This document shows positions 1 through 11,166 of a stretch of DNA of 64,000 nt, one piece after another; the first letter of the stretch is position 1; every line of letters starts with the position of its first letter. The stretch comes from Cinclus cinclus (taxonomy: Eukaryota > Chordata > Aves > Passeriformes > Cinclidae), in assembly GCF_963662255.1 (NCBI RefSeq), contig NC_085046.1:52980570-53044569 (forward strand). Direction: 5' to 3'. The notes under the pieces are model-generated. The model had not been told where the DNA came from. It searched no databases and saw nothing but the letters and a program-made list of their open reading frames with translations. The position numbers and the translations under genes are program-made.

Positions 1-135
1 GGAGGAATATGACAGGGACCAAATGGATGGAGCAAGTGAAATTAGAAAGGTTGAAACAAGTTAATGGAATGCTTCCAAGACTGAACCCCGTTCCACCTTC
101 CAAAGCCCCGACTTTGCTGCCTCTCATAGGAAACG
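1..135 (+). CDS. GLI3: GLI3, penultimate coding exon (3' part)
   Basis: The first complete codon is at 3-5. The frame reads through a conserved block containing [16 protein letters not shown] and ending PLIGNG, which I recognise as vertebrate GLI3 just before its large last exon. The exon ends after base 135, the first base of a split Gly codon, at the donor g|gtgag (GT at 136-137). Joining it to the acceptor at 1290/1291 restores GGT and continues as [19 protein letters not shown], the known GLI3 order. This stretch lies C-terminal to the five zinc fingers, which are outside the window. No acceptor with a pyrimidine tract is visible at the left edge, so the exon probably starts upstream. The methionine at 9-11 is internal and is not a start. 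The open frame past 135 to about 395 is intron read-through. Confidence 0.95.
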
Positions 136-1290
136 GTGAGATACACATAATAGGAGTGATAACTCTTTTTGTCCTTGATCTTGCTGCTTGTTTGCTCAAT
201 CTTGAAACTCTTGCAGGAGGACATCTTAGGAAACTCAGCAACTCTGAAATGATTTGTAAAATGATGACTTTCTGTTTATTCCCTAACTGCAAGTCCTTCT
301 ACCCACCCTCTGAGAAGTCTGATAGCCCTGGGTTTTATAGAACAGAAGCTAGTGAGGGAGCCAATAATCACATTTTAAATATTCCCTACAGTTAAGGGTT
401 TTGATCCAAGATTATCATAATTCTGTCTTGTTTTGAGGCAAGGCAGAAGAAATACCTGTGAGTATGTTGTTTGGCAGGCCTTCTGTTAAGGCTTTTGCAA
501 GGCAGCCTTTGCAGAGATGTGATGGGCTTGCTTCCCTTTAAATAGCCTGTTCCCACTAATAGAAGAAATCATATGTACAGATGCTACTGCTGAAAAGGGC
601 AGATATCCATGAATGGGAGCAAGGCAAGGTTGAACTCTGAAGATCCCTAGTTGTTTTCCTCCAAGGAGCTGCTCATGACTAAAATAAATGTTGCTGCTGC
701 CCCTACTTTGCCTACAGCATGCCTGTAGGTTTCTGGGCTCCACCCAGCATGTGGCAGCCCAGGTTTTCTGAGATACATTCAATCAAAAGAAACTATGTAA
801 AATTAAGAAATTGATGCTGTTTACTTAAAACCAAAACAAGGGAACCAGCAAAGATGTTTTGCAGTTGTTAGGAGTTATTTCAAGAATATTTCAAGAAGTC
901 TTAGAAATGACCTTGAATAGCCTCCAATTTGTATATTTTGCCATTCCATGCAAATGCCTGTTCAATTATATTTTGCCTGTAAAAAGCTGCCTTACGAATG
1001 TGTCCTGGCACATCAGCCAGCATAGCTGCACTGCACCAGCTGATGACAGTTTGTGGCTATGGGCTATAAATTTTCTGCTGGTATTCACACTGAAATGTTA
1101 CCCTTGAGTCTCTGAATTTACTTTTAACCTGAGGACACAGTTTTTATCCCTACTTCTTTCAAGAAGGAGCACAGCTATGATTGACTGTGATGATGTTCTT
1201 CATTTATACTCCACTTACTTATTTACTGTGTGTTTTTCACACAAGTTTCTGGATAGTACCTCTTTGTTCAACTGTGAATTTTACCCGCAG
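136..1290 (+). other. GLI3: GLI3 last intron
   Basis: This 1,155-bp intron has a consensus donor (gtgaga at 136-141) and a terminal acceptor ttacccgcag ending at 1290. It is phase 1: one base of the Gly codon lies in the left exon and two in the right. The acceptor pyrimidine tract is weak and interrupted (tctttgttca, then ttaccc). I see no repeat or RNA gene in it. Open frames at 486-782 (minus) and 859-1107 (plus) resemble no protein I know. Confidence 0.93.
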
Positions 1291-3581
1291 GTACCCAGTC
1301 AAACAGCAGCTGCAGTGTTGGAGGATCCATGACTATTCTGCCAAACAGGAATGAACTCTCAAGTACAGACATCACTGTGTTGAACATGCTGAACAGGAGG
1401 GACAGCAATACTAGCACAATCAGTTCAGCCTACCTGAGCAGCAGGAGGTCCTCTGGAATCTCACCTTGTTTCTCCAGCCGGAGGTCCAGCGATGCCTCCC
1501 AGGCAGAGGGAAGACCGCAGAATGTGAGCGTTGCAGACTCCTACGACCCCATCTCAACGGATGCTTCCCGGCGCTCCAGTGAAGCGAGCCAGTGTGATGA
1601 CCTGCCAAGTCTTCTCAGCCTCACCCCAGCCCAGCAATACAGGCTGAAAGCTAAATATGCAGCAGCTACTGGTGGACCCCCACCAACTCCACTGCCTAAC
1701 ATGGAGAGGATGAGCCTCAAGACAAGGATGGCACTCTTGGGTGATTGCAGGGAGTCTGGAGTATCTCCACTGCCTCCAGTGAATGTCCCTCGAAGATGTA
1801 GTGATGGTGGGGCAAATGGTTACAGCAGGAGGCATTTTCTGTCTCACGAAGCTTTAGGAAATGGGACAAGGAGAGCCAGTGATCCAGTCAGAATGGCCTC
1901 TGACAACCTCTCTGTCCCAAGGGTCCAGCGTTTCAACAGTCTTAATAGCTTTAACCCTCCTGCTTTGCTTCCATCCATGGAAAAGCGCAGCCTTGTTCTT
2001 CAGAACTACACCCGTTCTGAGGGTGGCGTCTTCCGTGGCTTCAGCTCCCCCTGTCCTCCAAGCATCAGTGAGAATGTCACCCTGGAGGCTGCTACAATGG
2101 AAGCAGGTAGCAGTCTGAATGATGAGGATCTCCTGCCAGATGACGTGGTCCAGTATCTGAATTCCCAGAACCAGGGCATGTATGACCATTTGTTGAACAA
2201 TGTCCTAGACAGCAACAAAATGCATCACAGTTCAGTTTCAGGAAACAACAACCCCAGCAACTTTGACCAAGCCCCTGCACCAAGCAGTCAGCAGGCAGGT
2301 CCCGAGGCAAATAAGAGCGACTTGCCCATTCAGTGGAATGAAGTAAGCTCAGGGAGTTCTGACTTATCTCCTTCAAAGCTGAAATGTGGTCAGCGGTCAG
2401 CAGTGCAGCAGGCTAGGACCTTCAGACTGTATAACAATATGATGGTTCAGCAGCAGAACCTGGAGAGAAGCAACATGAGCCAGCAGAATGGCTATCAGAA
2501 CCTGGTGGAGAACAACGCTTCCTACAGTTTACAGCAAAACATGACTCTTGGCACCGGAGCTGGGAATTCTTTCAGCATGCAGTCCAACAAGCCTTACAGT
2601 GAAAGCATGGGCAGGCAAGCAATGATGTCTGGGGTGACAGACAATTCCTGTGGCATGGCAGTGCAAGGGCAGAAGCTGAGAATCAGCAACATGCCAGTGA
2701 ATGGGAACCAACAAAATTTCAGCCATCCCCTGGCATCCAGTGACCAGACCACCAGTATGGCAGACGGGATGCAGGACAGGAATATGATGGAACAAGAATA
2801 TTTGCAAAGCCAGCCAGTCGGAGATGGCGTTCATTACCAGGGAGTCAGTCAATCTGGTCAAATGATGCTAGGGCAGGTTAGTCCTACCTCACAAGGCAGC
2901 CTGTATCAAGGGCTGCAGAGTTGTCCACTGGCGTCTCACACCATTGGTAGCCAGCCTTCAGGTTTGTCAGTGGCCAAAAGTTACCAGTCATGCTCTAATT
3001 ACAGCAGCAACAGACGGCAAAATGTGTTGAGAAACAACCTGTCCCAACAGCAAAGACACACAAGTGATGGCAACCAGATGTACAGGGTAAACACCATTAA
3101 GATGGAAATGCAAGGTCAATCACAGCAGTTCTGCTCTAACATGCAGAATTACTCTGGTCAGTTATATGACCAAACCATGGGCTTTAGCCACCAAGCTATG
3201 AAAACAGGTTCTTTCTTTGGTTCAGAAGCCAGCTGCCTGCTGCAGGGGACTGCAACTGAAAACTCCTCTGAGCTTCTTTCCCCAGGGGCTAACCAAGTGT
3301 CAAGCACAGTTGACAGCATTGACAACAACAGTCTAGAGAGTGTGCAGATAGATTTTGATGCTATCATAGATGATGGGGACCATGTCAGCTTAATTTCGGG
3401 AGCTCTGAGCCCAAGTATCATTCAAAATGTCTCCCGCAATTCCTCACGCCTCACCACTCCCCGACCATCTCTTACATTCCCAGGTATGCCTGTAAGCACA
3501 ACCAACATGGCTATTGGGGACATGAGTTCTTTGTTGACCTCACTTGCAGAAGAAAGCAAGTTTCTTGCTGTTATGCAATAG
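1291..3581 (+). CDS. GLI3: GLI3, terminal coding exon (C-terminal half of the protein)
   Basis: This exon encodes 762 residues plus a shared Gly and a TAG stop at 3579-3581. GLI3 is the zinc-finger effector of Hedgehog signalling. Full-length protein is an activator; PKA-primed phosphorylation and partial proteasomal processing yield the truncated repressor. Visible here are PKA-type sites RRDS (about 1395), RRSS (1443, 1479 and 1569), RRCS (1791) and RRAS (1869), the six-site cluster expected in GLI3. The block [20 protein letters not shown] lies near 1620-1675. [12 protein letters not shown] (about 2140-2176) falls in the CBP-binding/transactivation region. A Ser/Asn/Gln/Met-rich low-complexity middle follows, with a SUMO-type IKME site near 3097-3108. 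The acidic motif [11 protein letters not shown] is at about 3352-3384. The ending [19 protein letters not shown]...LAVMQ separates GLI3 from GLI2, which ends differently. The length matches the C-terminal half of human GLI3 (1,580 residues). The frame is intact with no premature stop. Confidence 0.97.
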
Positions 3582-3906
3582 ACATAAAAAAAAAAATACT
3601 TAGGAGATAACAGATGGGAAAAAAAAGACTCATATTTTTTAGTTGTGTATGTATTTTAGCAATCTCATCTCACCTAAATGGGATGTGTTTCAAGTATATT
3701 CCTTTTATGGAATAAGGACTCTGAAAACCCTAAAGTGTTCTAGGGAGAAACTGTCTTCCATTTCAGTTTTGAATCAGTATTGCTACCCCATTCCCTCCTT
3801 TTCTCTCTTCTCTCTCTCTCTCTTACTCTTTTTGAATGTCTATGCTTCTTTTTTTCTCCCTTTGTTTTTTAATTGTAAGCCAATGTAAACGTGTGAAGTG
3901 CATATT

Positions 3907-4005
3907 GTTTCTTTTTTGTTGTTGTTGTTGGTTTGGGGTTTTTTGTTTTGTTTTGTTTTTGGGGTTTTTTTTGTTTTGTTTTGTTTTGTTTTGGGGTATT
4001 TTTGT
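3907..4005. repeat. T/G-rich low-complexity block with (TTTTG)n
   Basis: About 100 bases are almost entirely T and G, containing GTT and TTTTG units (TTTTG runs near 3941-3960 and 3971-3993) in the proximal GLI3 3' UTR. In the mRNA this is a U/G-rich tract that could bind CELF-type or other U/G-binding proteins. It is probably length-variable. Confidence 0.9.
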
Positions 4006-4944
4006 AAAGAAAGGCCTGATGAAATGACTTGACAATTTTTTGTTACTCAAATGAGGCTAGATCTTATAAAACTGTTGCAACTTTTCCCATTGAACCTTAA
4101 ACGAGGCACAATGTGAAGTGAGCATACAATGATGAAGTCCTCTCTGGATGCACTGGACACATCACACTGAGGTGGAAAACCAGTTTAGAAATGCACTGCC
4201 ATGGTACCCCTGGGCTGCAGTTTCAGAAACATGGAGTACAAAAAGTTCAGACGTTCAAGCAAATAAGAAATGTAAAAACCATCAGCCCTTTGATCCCGAG
4301 TGAAAGCTTAAGGATTTTGTAAACACACACAGAGATAGCTGTCACTGCCATGAATAACGGTACTGAGATTGTGTCATGTTCAACCTATTTCAGAGGGAGG
4401 AGAGGACCAGAAAGCTGTTCATAGTCCAACTCTCATCTTTTGCAATATTTGGTATTCTGGTTTTCAGCCTTCTTTTTATAAAAAAATTCTGGGCGTGTGT
4501 AGTGACTTGGGGAGTCTATAGTCTTCTCAATGCATACCACATTTGTGGAGGTACAGTCAGGGTCTTATGAAGTATTTCAGACAATGAAATAACTAAATAG
4601 CAGTATTTCATACTGGGACATTGTTTTATTTTTAATGCAAATTGTTGAGGTGTAACTTGCTGAGCTACTGATTCTTATTTGTTGGAAGAATTGTGTGTTC
4701 ATCCCCTTTAGCCCAGACAGCTCCATGGATACGTACAGCTTCAAAAACATCATGGGCATGTCATGTAAAAGAAGAAGAAAATGAATGGCTGGCCCAGTTC
4801 TCAGACTAGCCAAATAAATCAAAGCAGTTCCAAGCAATCTGATAATCTTAAATGTTTTTCCACTGTGTCCAGGCTTTACAAAATTAAGAAATTTAAACTG
4901 CCATTAAAAATAGCAAAGAAACAAGGGGAACAGCAAGTCTTCAC

Positions 4945-5071
4945 AAATCACAGACTATTCTGATCTGGAATTATTATCAGATCCAACTCTTCAGTGAATG
5001 GCCTGTATGAGGATCAAACCCACAACTTTGATGCTATTAGCACCATGCTCTAACCAACTGAGTTGTCTGGC
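4945..5071 (-). mobile_element. TguSINE1-like SINE, near full length, antisense in GLI3 3' UTR
   Basis: Read on the minus strand, 5071 down to about 4999 is a tRNA-Ile-like head. It has a D-arm piece CTCAGTTGGTTAGAGC, an anticodon region GTGCTAATAGC (anticodon AAT in place) and a T-arm GTGGGTTTGATCC. It continues into GGCCATTCACTGAAGAGTTGG and a CR1-like tail ending near 4945. This head-tail organisation matches TguSINE1 of passerine birds, a tRNA-Ile SINE mobilised by CR1. The A box is damaged (AACTCAG where AGCTCAG is expected) and the B box has one C-to-T change, so it is probably inactive. No clear target-site duplication is visible, as expected for CR1-mobilised elements. Confidence 0.85.
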
Positions 5072-5866
5072 AACTAATCAAAGCTCAGAAAGACCAAGCC
5101 AGCTTCTTTCTCTCTCTCTTGGTGACACCATGTGCATTTAATTTCAAAGCAAACCAGTGGGTCAATGCCCAGGGTCAGTTACACTGGCAAAAAATTGAAA
5201 CCAACGCACTGTGAGCATGAAGCTGCTCAGTGGTAGAGGTGAATGGCATTTGCTCTGTAAGCATTGGTTTGTTTTTGGCACTGCTGGGCTAGGTATCTGC
5301 ACCCGTTAACACACAGTGCTTCTGGGTGAACAGGCTGCTGAGGCGAACAATCAAAAGACCACGGTTTAAGTTCACCCACTCCTAGAAGCTGCATGGAGTT
5401 CCAGCCCTTCCAGTTAAATCCTAATACTGAAGTTCTACTATGGGATGTAAAGTGTGCGGTCACTTAGAGTTATGGATATGATGTCTGTAAGGAGCAGATG
5501 TTATAGTAGACATACAGGGAGAAGAGGGAGCATAGTCAGTTTTGAAATACAGATAAACTTTAGCCCAGTTGAAATCAGAAGGTGACTTCTGTAGTCTAGA
5601 AAACCACAGCATTTTTTCAATTGTAAAAGAAAAGGTGAAATAACAGCTGATTCAGGACATGGCATTTGAGGAAATGTGTAGGAATGAAATCTCAGTGAAG
5701 CTGTCAGATAATGCTGATCTGTTAACAGCTGTTAGAGTCAGAAGATGAATCTATAAATCAGTAGGAAAGCATCATAGGAATCTGGTGCAGAGGCTATATT
5801 TGAATTTATCACAGCATGTACCAAGAGATTTGTACTGTGAGCTGGAATGTCAGAAATCAAGACAAA

Positions 5867-5874
5867 TGTAAATA
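5867..5874 (+). promoter_or_regulatory. Pumilio-type element TGTAAATA in GLI3 3' UTR
   Basis: This is an exact match to the Pumilio recognition consensus UGUANAUA on the sense strand of the mid 3' UTR. An 8-mer of this kind can occur by chance in 4.7 kb, so function is unproven. Confidence 0.4.
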
Positions 5875-8010
5875 TCCTACACCTTTTATCATGATCTAGC
5901 TCCTGTCTTTCTTTGTATCTTTAGCCAGCATTTCTTTCTTACCTTGTCCCATGCACACATATTCACTCATCCTATACTTTTCCCTTTGCCAGTTCCCCTT
6001 CCAGCCTCCCTACCCCTGACCACCTATCACAGCCCACCTGCAGTGGTCCTTGGGCTGCATGGGCAGCTGGGCACAGCTCACCATGGCAAATGACTGGATT
6101 GCTATGGCAGCAGGAGGAAGCCGCTCCCTGTTGCCCTCTTATTGCCCAAAGACCTTGCAGAGACCTGTAGCCTATACACAGCCATTATTCCTGCCCTGCT
6201 GCTGGAGCAAGAAGGGATGCATCCCATTGGGCAGGTCCCCAGGGGCAAGGATATTCCAAGGGCTGTGTTGTGCATTGCAGCACTAGGATACAGCTCACAG
6301 CCCTGCAGAGAAGCACTGTAGGCATGAGGAGAGGCTGTGCTGGACATGTTTCAGACAGTTCTCAGTAACCAATCCTGGCTCTTTATTAAAGCCATCAATT
6401 ACATGTTTATAAACAATTTCAACAGGGAGACTTATGACCAGCCTGGGAGTAGGTGGCTGGGGAGAGAAGGCTTTTATTGTTAGGAGCCAATACATTAAAA
6501 AACCCCCAAACATCCCCAACTATTTTTTAAATGCAATTTTCCAGTTCATAATTGTATCTGTTGGTGCAATTGATGCTGGGAAGCTATTAACAGATGTGAT
6601 CCATCAGAGCTTAGAAGGAGCCATTCATACTGCTCCAGGCTGAAAGGGACTGTTTGAGTAGCCAATTTGCCTTCCTGGATTTGACAAACCTTTGTCACTC
6701 ACTTAGCCTTGCCTTGGGCCAACAGTGTGTCTTGGTAGAAACCACATGTTCAAGAAAGGCATCCCATTTGATTTGGCAAAGCTGAAGAATCAGACTCCAC
6801 TGTGTCCTTGGGGAGTTTGTGCAAATGTTTTATCATTTACACCATTAAGTGTATGTGCCACTTAATGTTCATTTGTCACTTTTCAGTTTTTAGTGTTTTC
6901 TCACGCTTTTCTGTTTTATACTAAAGAGCCTGGTTTTGATACCTTTGAGGGTAGCAATACATCATAGCCCATCTGTCTTGGGTTTTGGCTCTGTTTTGAT
7001 AAGGTAGGCTCGTCTCTCTGAGCATAGGACTGTTACACTGGACACCAGCCACCAGCCTTCACCTGTCAACCTCTTTCTCAACATGTGGCAGTCTGGGGAA
7101 AGTCCCATCAACTCTGTTGGGATGAGTTTACTAGCACCCCTCTACTCTTCCAGTTGCAGAATCAAAGCTTGCTTTTTTGTACGTGCCACATCAGTTGATT
7201 TTTGCATAGCTGTTGGAAACTCACAAAATGAAAATGCACAAAACATTATGAATGTTCTATTTTTAAAGCATTGCAGCATCAAGTATAAATCACCATTTCT
7301 TGTAATGGCTCCGCGTCTTCCATATTTGTTACTGTTGGCCTTGGGCACATCAGTAACACTCAGCCTGCCTGAAGCATGTGTGTTTCTCCAGACAGTTTTA
7401 CTTTCCACGAAGTAGAAGTTGCCAGGGAAGAGTTTATCTGTCAGTTACACATAGGTGAAGGAAAGGTGTGTTAGCAGGAAAGTCAATGGGCTCCCACATG
7501 GGCTTTGCTGGGCAGTACAATGTTCCCACATGTCCACATGGCAAATGATGTTATTCTCTCCTTGGAGAATGGCCCCAATTGGTACGTGCATTAAGATGCT
7601 GGCTGGCTGCTGACCCCCCCGTCACTGCTTCCCCCACCCCTCAGTGAGATGGCAGGTCGGCTTGCCCACGCCTGTCCTGCCATGGCTTGTCTGCCTGGAC
7701 AGCAGTGTTTATATTCTCGCAATGTATGTGCCTTATTTTGCATTGACCCTGTAAAAGAGAGGGAACCAGGATGTGTTTTCCAAATTTTCCTGATGAGGCT
7801 GTACTTGCCATTGAGCTAATAGCATATACCACTGTTAATAGTGTCCTAAACGTCTTGTAAACCTCTGGTATTCATGTGTTATTGTCCTTGGATTGGTGGA
7901 ATGTCTCCTATGGAACAGTTACTGTTGTTGGTCCTGCAGATGTGTAAGATAAAAAAGTGTTGCTTTTTTTCCCCAATTTTAAATTTTTTTTTATAAAGCT
8001 TGTAATCCTG

Positions 8011-8036
<26 letters not shown>
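8011..8036. repeat. Poly-T run (T26) in distal GLI3 3' UTR
   Basis: There are 26 uninterrupted T residues between G8010 and the following AAAA. In the transcript this is a U-rich tract that can pair with nearby A-rich sequence. It is a mononucleotide repeat, so its length may be variable or mis-assembled. Confidence 0.95.
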
Positions 8037-8043
<7 letters not shown>

Positions 8044-8045
8044 CA

Positions 8046-8053
8046 TGTAAATA
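8046..8053 (+). promoter_or_regulatory. Pumilio-type element TGTAAATA near the GLI3 polyadenylation site
   Basis: Exact match to UGUANAUA, about 206 bases upstream of the AATAAA. With 8178-8185 it makes a pair in the last 250 bases of the UTR, where Pumilio sites are often functional in vertebrate mRNAs. Confidence 0.5.
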
Positions 8054-8177
8054 CATTTATGTATGGTAGGAGTAGTGTTCAGCTGTAACAGACCTTAGTG
8101 GTCTTCATTTGATAAACCTGCAGTTATGATCTGATGTTTCTCAAGCCTTAGGTTGATCTGAAGGGTCTGTAGCACTG

Positions 8178-8185
8178 TGTACATA
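8178..8185 (+). promoter_or_regulatory. Pumilio-type element TGTACATA near the GLI3 polyadenylation site
   Basis: Second exact UGUANAUA match (N = C), 125 bases downstream of the first and about 75 bases before the AATAAA. Confidence 0.5.
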
Positions 8186-8258
8186 TGAACTGTACTTCTG
8201 CTTTCAGAACCACTTAGCTTTTTTGTAACAAAGAAAAAAAATGTTTCTTACAATGTCA

Positions 8259-8264
8259 ATAAAA
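8259..8264 (+). terminator. GLI3: GLI3 distal polyadenylation signal AATAAA
   Basis: A canonical hexamer sits in the context GTCAATAAAAACAAAAGCC, with likely cleavage near 8275-8290. A G-rich/T-rich downstream element follows at about 8315-8340. Upstream sequence is T-rich and UTR-like. Beyond this point the sequence changes to unremarkable intergenic DNA. Confidence 0.75.
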
Positions 8265-8283
8265 ACAAAAGCCTTTGTACTTA

Positions 8284-11085
8284 AGTTCTTAGCTTTCAGC
8301 TTCCAAAGTATCTCCTTGGGGGAGGGAGTTATTTTTTCATACATCTGAAAAGCCTGGTTGCAATCAGTGCTTGTATCGCTTCCACTCAGAGCTGCTTTCC
8401 TCTTTCTGCTTCCCAGCCTGTTGCTTCACTCCATTCACAGTTTAAATACAGATGGGAAAACAAAACAGGGTGTTTACCTTCTCGCTAAAGGAAAATGGCT
8501 GATGGGTGTTTGGTGGAAAAATAAACTAAAATGCTGTGTCACACAGATGAAGTATTTGAAGGGAGGAGAGAGACTGACCTGGTTAACTCTGCTGCAGGAA
8601 CAGTCAGTTCAGAGGCCAAAGCCAAGTTGTGCTAAACTTTGGGCTGTTCTATGGGGGCTGTGTTTTAATTCATTGCTTGCCAAGAGTGTCTTACAAAGGC
8701 TTGCCCCACCCATGAAGAAGCATGAGAAGGAGGAAGAGAAGTTCCTCTGTCTAGATTAATGTTAGATCCACTCAGGTGGGTTACTGTGTGATCTGCAAAG
8801 AACTAGACACAGTTATCTTCAAAGCTGGACATAATTAATGAGTGCTCCTGTTGAGTACTGTTGTTATGGATGATGTCAAGTCAGTGGTGGCAAACAGTAT
8901 AGAAAATGTTGTAGCGCTGCTTGGTCTTAAGGTGTCTGAACTGTTCTCATTTCAAGGCCTTTTGTTTTCATTACTGGTACCTTGGCAAGACCCAGAGCAC
9001 TCTGTTGAGCTGTAGGTGCTCAGCTTCTGCCTTAGTCCTTCCTCAGCCAAAATAGCTGAGCCGTTTCCCAGGTGGTGGGAGGTAATTTTGCATTGTTACT
9101 TGCTCATGTTAACTTCTTTTGTGTGTGTGTGTGTCCTATTTTGTTGTGTTTTGTTGTTCACCATTATTACGTTTTTGTCATTCGGCACAGGCTTTAAGGT
9201 TTAGGAAGGACAAAGGGTACAATGGAGAGCTAAAGCCTAAAGTGTGCCCAGCTGAGAAGCCAGTGAAGCAGGAGAACCCTGGGAGTGGCCTGGTAAGGGT
9301 AAAGGAGACCCTGCAGTTTGAAAAGGGAATTGATGATGGTCATGATGCCTTAGCTTATATGCTGCTATCCAAAATTCTCCCAGAGTTTGGAAGTGCTTTG
9401 GCATCAGCTCACTTTGGGGGTTGGGTGTCTGTGTCAGTGGCTTCCCCACAACTTTGGCCAACAGGAGGTCAGCAGCAGGGGTAGAACAACACTCAGACAA
9501 AGACATGATGAACCAGCAGAGAAACAAGCAGGCCTGTGGGGACTGGAGAGTCAGTAGCAGGATCCATGCTGACCACAGATCGTGGCTGTCCAGGCTTAGA
9601 ACTCATCAAGCCATTTCTGAGGGTTACCAGTCACCTGCAGGTAGTGGGAGATGAGGAGCTCCCACTTCTTACATGCTAATACAGTAAAGTCCTGCACACA
9701 AGCACATGTGCAGAGCATCATGCTAAACAAGCATCATCAGCATTGCACACCTGCTGCCATAACCTGGACTACCACACCTGGAGTGACAGCCCCTCTCTGC
9801 TCTGTTCACCAAATTGCACTACTACCTCTACCTTTAACCAAGTCCTGCATGCTCATCTTCCAGCTGTATCTTCTCCACCAGCTGGATCTACTTCAGGACA
9901 AATGTCAAGAGGGCAGGAGTTGCCAAGGGGCCTGCTGTCCTGTTCAGCATGTTGGTTGTGTGCTATGTTGAGGCTGCAGATGAAGGTGCTGCCAGGCAGT
10001 GCGAGGTCAGGCACCAAGGTTACAGCATTTTGAGAGCTGAGTGCTGCTAGGTGAAAAGCTGGGGCTCTGTGACATATTTCTGGTCCTCCAGCCTAACCTG
10101 GGATTGGGCTGATGAATAGCTACATTTTCAAAGCTGCAGCCGGAGATGGGAGACAGGAGGACCTGTGTTGCCATGTGGTATAGCTCAGTATAATGCCAAG
10201 TTCTCAAGAAAACAAAAATAGCAGGGCAGTCATGGTTTGTACCCTCCAAAATCAGCAGATGCTGTTGACCTTTAGTCTGTGCTTTGGTGCCAAGGCTGTA
10301 AACGAATTAATTTAATTCATTAAATTGGTTTTTTACTTCAGAAGGGCACATACCCAAGAGAGAATTGCAGTTTGCAAAGCCTGAAAAAAATACAACAGAA
10401 ATATACAGCATCAATAAGCAAGGGAGGAGAAAACTCCCCACAGGCCCCCAATACCCTCAACAGGTGGCATGACATTACTACACTCAAACCCAAAGATGGG
10501 CAACACAAAAACCACCAATAATGTTGAGACCTGGCCTGGCATGGTCGGGATAGACAGAGCAGGGGAAGAGCAGGCAGTGTGGTCCACAGTGCTGATGGAG
10601 TTACTGGGCTGGCTGGGTGTAGGCAATGGCACTGTAGGGCAGCCCAGTGTAATTTCTTTCCTTTCCCAGCTTTTGCGGGCTTGACTATGTAATCGTCGAG
10701 CTGCTTTTTCAAAGAGAGGGTAATGGGAAGGAGACGACTTGTTCTCTTCAGACTGAAACACAAGCTATTTGTGTTAGGAACACGGCTTTGTTACATGATT
10801 AGTGCAATGGGAGCCCCTAGGCACCACTTCCCAGTACAAACAACTAGTATTAATAACTCATGTTAAAATTGCCTGCTATTTAATAACCTGGGCCTCTTTC
10901 CACCCTGAGAAGCACATAACTGCTTTGTGTTCCCACCATCTCTGCCTGTCTTCCTTCACTGGCTTTGGGCTCTCCCTGCTCGTTTCCCAGGAAAAAAAAA
11001 GGAGCAGGTTTGGGCAAGGAAGAAGGAATAACTGCTAGTTAACAGATCCCCACAGCCCATGTCTGTGTACCTCCTTGCCTGTCCT
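8284..11085. other. Intergenic sequence immediately downstream of GLI3
   Basis: I see no gene, repeat family member or RNA gene here apart from a short TG microsatellite (9120-9134). Overlapping open frames on both strands (up to 141 codons near 10338-10763) show no recognisable domain. They occur on both strands of the same segment, as expected by chance in moderately GC-rich DNA. Confidence 0.6.
9120..9134. repeat. (TG)n microsatellite
   Basis: About seven TG units, uninterrupted, flanked by T-rich sequence. Confidence 0.9.
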
Positions 11086-11099
11086 CCCCCCCCCCCCCC
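11086..11099. repeat. Poly-C run (C14)
   Basis: Fourteen consecutive C residues followed by GCATCAC. On the minus strand this is a G14 run, a potential G-quadruplex-forming and assembly-error-prone tract. It lies 80 bases before the CpG-rich patch at 11167-11458. Confidence 0.9.
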
Positions 11100-11166
11100 G
11101 CATCACAGGGTACTGCTCCTGTGTCTCATGTGAGGCTGCTCCTTGCAATCTTGGTCCCATTTTCAC

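Larger units (their letters stand above)
3582..8283 (+). other. GLI3: GLI3 3' untranslated region
   Basis: The sequence from the stop codon to about 20 bases past the AATAAA at 8259-8264 has no alternative coding content. It holds T-rich stretches, a T/G low-complexity block (3907-4005), an antisense SINE (4945-5071), a T26 run (8011-8036) and Pumilio-type sites. A short inverted repeat (ATGGCAGG at 7649-7656, complement at 7676-7683) could form an 8-bp stem. The last 250 bases look like a typical conserved distal UTR end. Earlier AATAAA or ATTAAA hexamers (e.g. 4813-4818) could give shorter isoforms. The 3' end is inferred from the hexamer and the G/T-rich downstream sequence (about 8315-8340), not from transcript data. 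Confidence 0.75.

Noticed and set aside
9..395. A small 128-codon protein starting at base 9
   Set aside because: Residues up to base 135 are the GLI3 exon. After the splice donor at 136 the frame is intron read-through.
1420..3421. Several antisense and alternate-frame open frames over the GLI3 terminal exon
   Set aside because: They are shadows of the long GLI3 coding frame and have no independent features.
1291..3581. GLI2 instead of GLI3
   Set aside because: The C-terminus ends SKFLAVMQ with the [11 protein letters not shown] block and GLI3-type PKA region. GLI2 ends differently (NMMT type, from memory).
4999..5071. A functional tRNA-Ile gene on the minus strand
   Set aside because: The anticodon and arms are legible, but the A and B boxes carry substitutions and the segment continues directly into a CR1-like tail as in TguSINE1. 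It is a SINE head.
10338..10763. 141-codon minus-strand open frame
   Set aside because: It is overlapped by frames in other phases and on the other strand, with low-complexity Leu/Ser/Pro composition and no recognisable domain.
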